Under the pieces are notes generated by a model, which saw only the letters and a list, made by a program, of their open reading frames with translations, did not search any database and had not been told where the DNA came from. From NCBI GenBank assembly GCA_900757235.1, contig CAAENB010000148.1:1-21392 (forward strand): a DNA stretch of 21,392 bases, read 5' to 3'. Shown one piece after another: positions 14,420 through 20,260 of this stretch. Made by a program: the position numbers and the translations under genes. Position 1 is the first letter of the stretch. The number at the start of each line of letters is the position of its first letter. The DNA comes from an uncultured Collinsella sp. Lineage in GTDB: Bacteria; Actinomycetota; Coriobacteriia; Coriobacteriales; Coriobacteriaceae.

Positions 14420-15625
14420 TTACGCAGACGGCTCCTGCTGCGTGATGCAGTGGATGTTGCCGCCGCCGAAGACGACCTGCTCGGACTGAACGCCGACGCA
14501 CTTGTAGACGCCCTCGCCCCAGACCTCGTCGTAGATCTTCTGGAGCGTGTCAACGGCCAGCTGGTCGTTCTCGTCGCCGTACTGCGGGACGATAACGCCG
14601 TGGTTGGTCACGAGGTAGTTCATGTAGGAGGCGATCAGCGGCTCGTCGGGGACGCGAGGCTCGGCGTTCTCGTCGGCGTCAATGGTGTCGCAGGAAGCCT
14701 GGTCCATGAACAGCGGGTTCACGGGCATGCAGAGCTTGTAGACCTTCATCTTGCGGCCCTTGGCGTCAACGGCGTTGGAGAGGGTCTCGTAGGCGGCGTG
14801 GCACTGCTCGTAGAACGGATACTCGGGATCGTCGGTCCAGATGCAGGCCATGACGCCCGGGGCGATGAACGTGGCGACGTCGTCGATGTGGCCGTTGGTC
14901 TCCTCGGGGTCGATGCCCTCCTTGACCCAGATGACCTTCTCGACACCCAGGTAATCCTTGAGGTGCTCGTCCATGTAGGCGCGAAGCTCCTCGCTCCAGG
15001 GCTCAAACTTCTTGTGGTACTTGGGCCAGATGGACTCGGGATCCTCTTCCTCCTCGAGCACCGCAGAGCAGGTGCGGCCCGGGGAAAGCAGGCACTGGTC
15101 GGTCACGACAAGGGTGCCCTCGCCGTCGACGGTGATGGAGCCGCCCTCGAGGATCATGTCATCGGGACGATAGCGGCGGCAGCCGGAGAGCTCAGCCATC
15201 TTGAGGGCGATCTGCTCGTCCTTGTCCCACGGGAAGTACAGGCCGTCGACGAGGCCGCCGTAGGCGTTGAAGTGCCAGTGGTTGGCGCGCTTCTCGCCCT
15301 TGCCGTTGATGACGTAGGTGGCGGCGGTGTCGCGGAACCAAGCGTCGTCGGTGGTCATCTCGATGACGGTGACGTTCTCGTCGTTCTCGAAGACGGCCTT
15401 GCAGTTGGCGTAGTCGACCTGGTTGGCGCACATATAGACCGGGGTGAACTCGGAGATGGCGCGGGCGATGGCGGCATACTGCTTCTGGGCCGGCTTGGCG
15501 CCGTGGGCCCAGGTGTCGGTGCGGTGGGGCCAGCCCATCCACACGCGATCCTGCGGGGCGAACTCGGCGGGCATGAAGAAGCCGTCGGCCTTGGGGGTGG
15601 ACTCGGACTCGGTGATCGTACGCAT
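14420..15625 (-). CDS. aguA: Agmatine deiminase, copy 2 (in the agu cluster)
   Basis: A 401-aa agmatine deiminase making N-carbamoylputrescine and ammonia from agmatine. The ATG at 15625 has GGAGG seven bases upstream; the longer frame to 15760 has no family match. Motifs: TDDAWFRDT (Asp93-Arg98-Asp99), HWHFNAYGG, ILEGGS (Glu160), TNGHIDD (His246) and GGGNIHCITQQ (nucleophile Cys393). Two oddities: residues 101-102 are AA where copy 1 and the family usually have GP (RDTAATYVIN against RDPGPAFIVN), and a stretch at about 181-222, rich in acidic residues (EEEEDPES), is about 28 residues longer than in copy 1. The catalytic residues remain, so it should be active. It stands third after aguB and aguD on the same strand, the classical order. 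Codon use is more GC-ending than in copy 1, suggesting higher expression. Confidence 0.93.
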   Translation of the reverse strand: MRTITESESTPKADGFFMPAEFAPQDRVWMGWPHRTDTWAHGAKPAQKQYAAIARAISEFTPVYMCANQVDYANCKAVFENDENVTVIEMTTDDAWFRDTAATYVINGKGEKRANHWHFNAYGGLVDGLYFPWDKDEQIALKMAELSGCRRYRPDDMILEGGSITVDGEGTLVVTDQCLLSPGRTCSAVLEEEEDPESIWPKYHKKFEPWSEELRAYMDEHLKDYLGVEKVIWVKEGIDPEETNGHIDDVATFIAPGVMACIWTDDPEYPFYEQCHAAYETLSNAVDAKGRKMKVYKLCMPVNPLFMDQASCDTIDADENAEPRVPDEPLIASYMNYLVTNHGVIVPQYGDENDQLAVDTLQKIYDEVWGEGVYKCVGVQSEQVVFGGGNIHCITQQEPSA

Positions 15626-15862
15626 AAGATTTCCTCCAAATCGAACGATCGTTTGCCGCGGGCGGGTTACCCGCAGCCTAAAACCAAGAGATGGTAGGCG
15701 CCCGTTCCCCGGCAAAGGTCGGGGCGCCCGGCGCCGGTTTTCACGGAGTCGCACCGGCAAGCGACGACGTAACCCGGTGCGCGGAGACAGAACGCACGAA
15801 GGATACGGAAGAGAGATTGGGGTGGGCGGTGGTTACCGGAGCAATAGCTCACACCCACCCCA
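15626..15862 (-). promoter_or_regulatory. Highly structured leader between aguD and agmatine deiminase 2
   Basis: On the minus strand a 9-bp stem TGGGGTGGG/CCCACCCCA (15854-15862 with 15818-15826) encloses GAGC-AATA-GCTC; next come GCACCGG/CCGGTGC (15751-15757, 15774-15780), then a GGCGCC/CCCCG-CGGGG hairpin (15697-15728) and GCGGG/CCCGC just before the ribosome site. The first stem may partly end aguD transcripts. The density of stable stems suggests a regulated or processed leader; I see no known riboswitch consensus. Confidence 0.4.
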
Positions 15863-15881
15863 GGGAATGGTTAGCAAACCT

Positions 15882-15990
15882 GTCGCTTGGGCACGCCTCC
15901 AAAGAGGCCGGAGTGCCCAGAGTCGGGAGCGACAAGCCCGACGAAGCGCACGTTGGTACGCGAGGAGGGTCGGAGTCCCAGAACCGGGTG
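15882..15990. repeat. Structured repeat C downstream of aguD, related to unit A
   Basis: Contains an outer stem GTCGC/GCGAC, a hairpin TGGGCAC...GTGCCCA with an inner GCCTC-CAAA-GAGGC, a stem GTCGGG/CCCGAC, and then CGAAGCGCACGTTGGTACGC (15942-15961), which matches the cap of unit A (CGAAGCGTAC, then TTTGGTACGC) in most positions. It ends two bases before the aguD stop codon region, the same placement relative to the gene as unit B after aguA2. Confidence 0.5.
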
Positions 15991-15992
15991 TT

Positions 15993-17432
15993 CTAGTTCT
16001 CCTCGGCCTCGGCGGCCTCCTCAGCGAGACGCTGGGCTGCGAGCTCAGGGGTCAGACCCTTGTACTCTTCCTTGCGGCCCTTAGCGCTGACGACGCGGAC
16101 GACCTCGCCGATGAGCACGAGCACGATGAAGATGACGATCATCGGGACCTTGTCGCCAATTTCAGCAGCGGAGAACGGAATCAGCGTTGCAACGATGGCA
16201 AGAACCAGCTCGATGCAGGGGATGGCGAGCATAACCTTCATCATGGCGCCCTTAAACGGGAACGTGAAGATGCGCTCACGGTTCGGGTCGTTCTTACGAA
16301 GGTTGAGGAATGCCGGGAACATCGGGATGTAGGTGAGCAGCAGGAAGACGACGGAGGTGCCGAAGAGCATCCAGAAGACACCGTTGGAGATGGCGTCGAT
16401 GGGAACGAGCTGCAGGCACAGCACCAGGGAGGCAACGACGGCGTTGACCAGGTTGGCGCCGTTGGGCATGTCGTCCTCGGAAATCATCGAGGCGAAGACC
16501 TTGGGCATGTTGCCGTGCTCGGCAGCGTAGCGAGCGACGGAGTTGACGCCGAAGGACCAAGCAGCCATGTTAGCGAACAGGGTGATCAGGAAGGCGATGC
16601 AGATGACCTTGAAGATCATGGAGTCGCCCACCATGGTCTGGACTGCGACGATCATGCCGTAGTCGGGGTCGATGGAGTCGGCCGGCACAGCGGCGCCGAT
16701 GCCGAAGCCAGCGAACAGGTAGATGACGGCAATAGCCACGCCACCGACAATGATAGCCTTGGGAATATCGCGAGCGGGATCGGTCATGTCATCGGTCATG
16801 GTGCAGATGACCTCGAAGCCCATGAAGTTAAAGATGATGATCGACAGATAGCCAAGAGCGTTGGTGTTGGTGAGTTCGGGCAGGAAGGTGGCAGCGGACA
16901 TGTCGTTCGCAAAACCGTTCTCCATGGCATACCAAATGCCCAGAGCGCCGACGATAACGGCAACGGCGACCTTGATGATAGCGCCTCCGTTAAGGACCCA
17001 CTCGGAGTCGGCCGCCTTGGAGCGCCCCATAAGGTAGACGATCCACACAAAGGCAAGTTCGATACCCATCTTGGCGATTAGGTTGAACTCGACGCCAAAG
17101 ACCATGCCCAGGATGTCGGGGAACATGGTAGCCAGCGAGGCGATCCACAGCGGGTAGTTGACCCAGTAGTAGTACGAAATGCGGGCGCCCCACTTGTCGC
17201 CCAGGCCATCGCGTACCCAGTCGTAAATGCCGCCCTCGCCGTCATAGGTGGTGCCGAGCTCGGCGACAACCATGCCGTAAGGGAGCAGGAAGGTCAGGAT
17301 CAGGAAGATCCACCAGAAGAACTGCTGGTTGCCAATGGCAGCAGCAGGTGCGGCGGCCTCGCAAACGAAGACGACGCAGATGATGGTCGAAATGACCGTC
17401 AAGAAGGAAAGCTTTTTCTTTCCATCGCTCAT
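15993..17432 (-). CDS. aguD: Agmatine/putrescine antiporter
   Basis: A 479-aa APC-superfamily transporter with twelve membrane segments, of the glutamate:GABA/agmatine:putrescine antiporter group. Position decides the name: it lies directly between putrescine carbamoyltransferase and agmatine deiminase, the order aguB-aguD-aguA known from Enterococcus, Lactococcus and Streptococcus. It would exchange external agmatine for internal putrescine. The N-terminal EAAAPAAAIGNQQFFWW and the motif FNFMGFEV in the middle are typical. The ATG at 17432 has AAGGAG six bases upstream. The C-terminus is a cytoplasmic acidic tail (LAEEAAEAEEN), unlike the basic tail of the second antiporter at 12341-13750. 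It is separated from aguB by 133 nt and from aguA2 by 367 nt, unusually long for an operon. Confidence 0.9.
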   Translation of the reverse strand: MSDGKKKLSFLTVISTIICVVFVCEAAAPAAAIGNQQFFWWIFLILTFLLPYGMVVAELGTTYDGEGGIYDWVRDGLGDKWGARISYYYWVNYPLWIASLATMFPDILGMVFGVEFNLIAKMGIELAFVWIVYLMGRSKAADSEWVLNGGAIIKVAVAVIVGALGIWYAMENGFANDMSAATFLPELTNTNALGYLSIIIFNFMGFEVICTMTDDMTDPARDIPKAIIVGGVAIAVIYLFAGFGIGAAVPADSIDPDYGMIVAVQTMVGDSMIFKVICIAFLITLFANMAAWSFGVNSVARYAAEHGNMPKVFASMISEDDMPNGANLVNAVVASLVLCLQLVPIDAISNGVFWMLFGTSVVFLLLTYIPMFPAFLNLRKNDPNRERIFTFPFKGAMMKVMLAIPCIELVLAIVATLIPFSAAEIGDKVPMIVIFIVLVLIGEVVRVVSAKGRKEEYKGLTPELAAQRLAEEAAEAEEN

Positions 17433-17463
17433 GATGAGCTCCTTCGCTCAGTCTTGGACAGAT

Positions 17464-17503
17464 CCGAGGCCCTAAGGTATTAAGGCAATTGCTTGGGCCT
17501 CGG
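17464..17503. other. 9-bp intergenic hairpin between aguB and aguD
   Basis: CCGAGGCCC (17464-17472) pairs perfectly with GGGCCTCGG (17495-17503) across a 22-base loop; a weaker GGGCGG/CCGCCC dyad (17505-17537) lies beside it. There is no T run, so an mRNA-processing or stabilising stem is more likely than a full terminator. Confidence 0.4.
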
Positions 17504-17565
17504 TGGGCGGGCGACAGGAGACGAGCATCCGCCGCCCGCAAACGTGCTTTTAGAAGCCTTGAGGC

Positions 17566-18639
17566 TTAGAGCTGCTCGAGAGCCTCGAGAGCGGCGTGGA
17601 GCTCAGCCTTGGCGGAGTACTCGACACCCTCGTCGTTGAGCGGGGTGCGCTTGCCCAGGGCGGCAAGGAGAGCACGAATGGAGTGCTTGCGGTTCTCGGC
17701 CTCGACCCAGCACAGGGAGCGCTCGGGATCGTCCATGACCTCGTCGACAACCTCCTCGTTGCGGGTGGCCGGCAGGCAGTGCATGAACTTGGAGCTGGGG
17801 CCGGCGAAGTTCATCATGTCCATGGTGACCTGATACTTGGGATAGAACACGTCCATGTAGTTCTCGCCCGAGACCTCCTCGTCGTACAGGCCATACCACA
17901 CGTCGGTGTAGATGAAGTCGGCGCCCTTGATGCACTCGATGTCGTCGGAGATGACGACCGAGCCGCCGGAGACCTTGCAGTTCTCCTCGGCGATAGCCAT
18001 CATCTGCTTGCCGAACTCGGCGCGCTCCTCGACGGTGCCAACATGCAGGCCGCCGTCGGGGATCTGGTGGCCCTTAGGTCCAAACTGGACAAACTTCATG
18101 CCGACCTTGGAGGCGATGAACATGAGGGAGACGCAGACCTGGGTGGCGTCGCCGATGAAGGCTAGGGTGCAGTCCTCGATCTTCTTGCCCTCGGGGAGGT
18201 TCTCGAGCATGGTCATGAGGTCGCCCATCTCCTGCGTGGGATGGTTGAACTCGGACATGCCGTTGATGACGGGCACAGCGGAGCCCTCGGCGAGGCCGAC
18301 GACGTCCTTGTGACGGTCAACGCGAGCCATCATGATGTCGAGCAGCGAGCCCATAACGCGAGCGGTGTCGCCCAGGGACTCATGACCGCCGAGCTGGATG
18401 GTGCCAGGGCCATAGAACTGAGCATGGCCACCGAGGTCGGTCATAGCGGTCTCGAAGGAAAGACGAGTGCGGGTGGAGACCTGCTGGAAGATCATGCCAA
18501 GGCTCTTGTTGCGGAGCAGGTGCGGATAATAACCGTCAACCTTGATGGCCTTCTTCATTGCCAGGCCAAGATCCTCGATAGCCAGAATCTGCTCTTTGGT
18601 GAAGTCGTTGGTGTCGATGAAATCCTTAGGCAGTGCCAT
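17566..18639 (-). CDS. aguB: Putrescine carbamoyltransferase
   Basis: A 357-aa member of the aspartate/ornithine carbamoyltransferase family. It should phosphorolyse N-carbamoylputrescine to putrescine and carbamoyl phosphate. The carbamoyl-phosphate site is STRTR (55-59), with HPTQ at 133-136 and HCLP at 287-290. Several stretches are characteristic of putrescine rather than ornithine enzymes: GYYPHLLRNKSLGMIFQQ, the TDVWYGLYDEE segment (about 245-255), and the extended C-terminus. I chose the ATG at 18639 (MALPKDF), with AAAGGAAA upstream; the longer frame to 18720 has no family match. It is the first gene of the cluster and divergent from R3, as aguB is from aguR in lactic acid bacteria. 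No carbamate kinase is visible in the window. An ornithine carbamoyltransferase is the alternative but context makes it unlikely. Confidence 0.92.
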   Translation of the reverse strand: MALPKDFIDTNDFTKEQILAIEDLGLAMKKAIKVDGYYPHLLRNKSLGMIFQQVSTRTRLSFETAMTDLGGHAQFYGPGTIQLGGHESLGDTARVMGSLLDIMMARVDRHKDVVGLAEGSAVPVINGMSEFNHPTQEMGDLMTMLENLPEGKKIEDCTLAFIGDATQVCVSLMFIASKVGMKFVQFGPKGHQIPDGGLHVGTVEERAEFGKQMMAIAEENCKVSGGSVVISDDIECIKGADFIYTDVWYGLYDEEVSGENYMDVFYPKYQVTMDMMNFAGPSSKFMHCLPATRNEEVVDEVMDDPERSLCWVEAENRKHSIRALLAALGKRTPLNDEGVEYSAKAELHAALEALEQL

Positions 18640-18797
18640 GTCGATTTCCTTTCCGCCGGTCTTGCCGACTATTACTATGAGGCGCTCGAACATCACGCCT
18701 CGTGTTGACAAGACCATCATTCACCCGTATGCAATTTTTACCTAGTTTATTCGGGATTAAAGACCGTTCATGGAGTTACACCCTCTCTAATCCAATA

Positions 18798-18831
18798 TAA
18801 ACCCGCAGGTCAAGAGTTTACAGGGGGTTTA
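18798..18831. promoter_or_regulatory. Candidate AguR-type operator between aguB and R3
   Basis: The 328-bp divergent region holds TAAACCC (18798-18804) and its exact inverse GGGTTTA (18825-18831), centre-spaced as in a two-turn dyad, with GTTTACA inside (18816-18822). On the minus strand a TTGACC lies in the same block and could be part of the aguB promoter, though no good -10 follows at the right distance, as expected for an activated promoter. Binding by R3 is inferred from position only. Confidence 0.4.
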
Positions 18832-18900
18832 CCATCTAGAACCGCGAACGGTATACGGCTATGCTGTATCTTGGCGTCTAATCCGCAATGGAACGAAGGG

Positions 18901-18930
18901 TTGAGACGTCTATATCCCACAAGGTATACA
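18901..18930 (+). promoter_or_regulatory. Likely promoter of regulator R3
   Basis: TTGAGA (18901-18906) and TATACA (18925-18930) are spaced 18 bp and read toward R3, whose ATG is 37 bases downstream of the -10 box. It is the best sigma-70-like pair in the divergent region. Confidence 0.5.
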
Positions 18931-18967
18931 TGGCTCGGCCATAGGTGAAATGAGAGGACGGTGACAG

Positions 18968-19933
18968 ATGAACACCCTGATGTTCTTCTATACCCTAGCG
19001 ATTCTCCTGATTTGTATTGTGACGGCAGTGCTTTCGCTTGCCGCCTATGCCTCGTCCCGTCGACGTTTCTTTATCTATGGCAGTGGCGTTTTTATTTGCT
19101 ACGCCATCGAGATGACCGAGATCTTCTTTTTTGAATACACGTTGCAAAACGAGAGTTTTCCGGCCAGCGACTATTACTCAATTACCATGCCTGTGTTGCG
19201 GACCCTTGTGGCGACCGCTTCACAGGCTTTTATTTGGCTGATTGCCATGGACTTGCTCGATAAGCATTCTAAAAAGCAGTTCGCTATCCCCGTCTTAACG
19301 TTTTTGCTGTGCGAGTCGCTGGCTATCGTCGCAGTCCCCTCCGGTCCCATGCGTCAGTGGATCTACTACACGATACGCCAGGCATTCCTTGTCTTTGTTG
19401 GACTGTATATCTTTTGGACGGCTCATAAGAGTACAGAGGTTGAGCTGAAGGCACGCGTTAACAACCAGCGAAAGCACCTGATTATCGGCGCTATTCTGGT
19501 CGGTTGCATCGTTGCCGAGGATTTCTACAACATCCTTGTCATCCCCATGAGTCTGGCGCCCTCTTGGCTGCAGCTTTATCTATCCGAGCGCAACTTTAGC
19601 GAGAACGTCTTTGCGTGCTACTTTGCGATTCTGCTGATTATCTACTCCTACCACGTGCTTTCAATCCGCATGCAGGAGGCGCCCGAGGAAAAGAACGTCA
19701 GCGATCTTGATCGACACATCGAAGAGCAAATGCCCTTCTATCGCAACGCCTACAGGCTCTCCAACCGCGAGGCCGAGGTTTTGCGCCTGGTTGTGCTGGG
19801 CAAATCGAACCAAGAGATCGCTGACGAGCTATTCCTTGCCGTGGGCACCGTCAAGACCCACATCCACAACATCCTGGTCAAAACCGAGCAGCAAAACCGC
19901 ACGACGTTGATCCTCCACTTTTGGAAGCGATAA
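18968..19933 (+). CDS. Membrane LuxR-type regulator R3, AguR-like
   Basis: A 321-aa one-component regulator with about seven membrane segments (residues 1-235) and a C-terminal LuxR helix-turn-helix (about 255-318: SNREAEVLRLVVLGKSNQEI, then AVGTVKTHIHNILVKTE). Lactic acid bacteria control aguB-aguD-aguA-aguC by AguR, a transmembrane LuxR-type protein that responds to agmatine and is encoded next to aguB; R3 has the same domain plan and the same divergent position, so an agmatine sensor is the natural guess. Conserved with R1 and R2: FFFEY after segment 2, the EDFYN stretch near 182 and ERNFSEN at about 212-218. GAGAGGA lies nine bases before the ATG. I withhold the name aguR because orthology cannot be shown from the sequence alone. 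Confidence 0.85.
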   Translation: MNTLMFFYTLAILLICIVTAVLSLAAYASSRRRFFIYGSGVFICYAIEMTEIFFFEYTLQNESFPASDYYSITMPVLRTLVATASQAFIWLIAMDLLDKHSKKQFAIPVLTFLLCESLAIVAVPSGPMRQWIYYTIRQAFLVFVGLYIFWTAHKSTEVELKARVNNQRKHLIIGAILVGCIVAEDFYNILVIPMSLAPSWLQLYLSERNFSENVFACYFAILLIIYSYHVLSIRMQEAPEEKNVSDLDRHIEEQMPFYRNAYRLSNREAEVLRLVVLGKSNQEIADELFLAVGTVKTHIHNILVKTEQQNRTTLILHFWKR

Positions 19934-19970
19934 CCTGCCAAAAAGGGACAGGTTTATTTTGGCAGGTTTT
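19932..19970 (+). terminator. Terminator of regulator R3
   Basis: AACCTGCCAAAA (19932-19943) pairs perfectly with TTTTGGCAGGTT (19957-19968), followed by TTAT; the stem begins inside the TAA stop codon. A second 11-bp dyad with one mismatch (ACCGCCGCGAG at 19987-19997 against 20011-20021) follows. No gene is visible in 19934-20260. Confidence 0.65.
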
Positions 19971-20038
19971 ATCTGGGCAAACGCCAACCGCCGCGAGAAA
20001 GTTGCCTTCCCTCACGGCGGTCTTCTAGCAGCCAAAAC

Positions 20039-20159
20039 CAAGTGAGTAGACTTTTTGCAGGAGGCCGAGCACACCCCGAATCGCCACAGCGCTGACCTAC
20101 GGTTTTATTGAGCACTTGTCATGATGTGCTCGGCAGATCCAAAAAAGTCTACTCACTTG
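20039..20159. repeat. 121-bp palindromic element with nested perfect arms
   Basis: The outer arms CAAGTGAGTAGACTTTTT (20039-20056) and 20142-20159 pair perfectly over 18 bp, and inside them GCCGAGCACA (20064-20073) pairs perfectly with 20125-20134. The interior has no coding potential. It looks like a non-autonomous, REP- or MITE-like element of the same general type as 3347-3414. Confidence 0.6.
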
Positions 20160-20182
20160 CATCTGAGAGGCATCCGATAGAC

Positions 20183-20225
20183 AAAAAACCGCCGCGGAAG
20201 GGGGCCGACTCCCTCCGCGGCGGTT
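20183..20225 (-). terminator. Terminator of the FtsX-like permease gene
   Basis: On the minus strand AACCGCCGCGGAGGG (20211-20225) pairs with 20187-20202 with one bulge and is followed by six T residues (A tract 20183-20188). It lies 35 nt past the permease stop codon. Confidence 0.75.
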
Positions 20226-20260
20226 GTTTGCGTTGGTTTTGCGACGGTTTTGTCCGCTTG

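Noticed and set aside
14450..15697. Plus-strand frame of 415 codons opposite agmatine deiminase 2
   Set aside because: Val/Gly/Asp-rich shadow of a GC-rich gene; the opposite strand carries the complete deiminase motifs.
15444..17081. Plus-strand frame of 545 codons opposite aguD
   Set aside because: Spans two genes and a structured spacer in antisense and has no recognisable domain.
17566..18639. Ornithine carbamoyltransferase of arginine synthesis or the ADI pathway
   Set aside because: The YYPHLLRNKSLGMIFQQ and TDVWYGLYDEE segments and the agu neighbours fit putrescine carbamoyltransferase; no arc or arg genes are adjacent.
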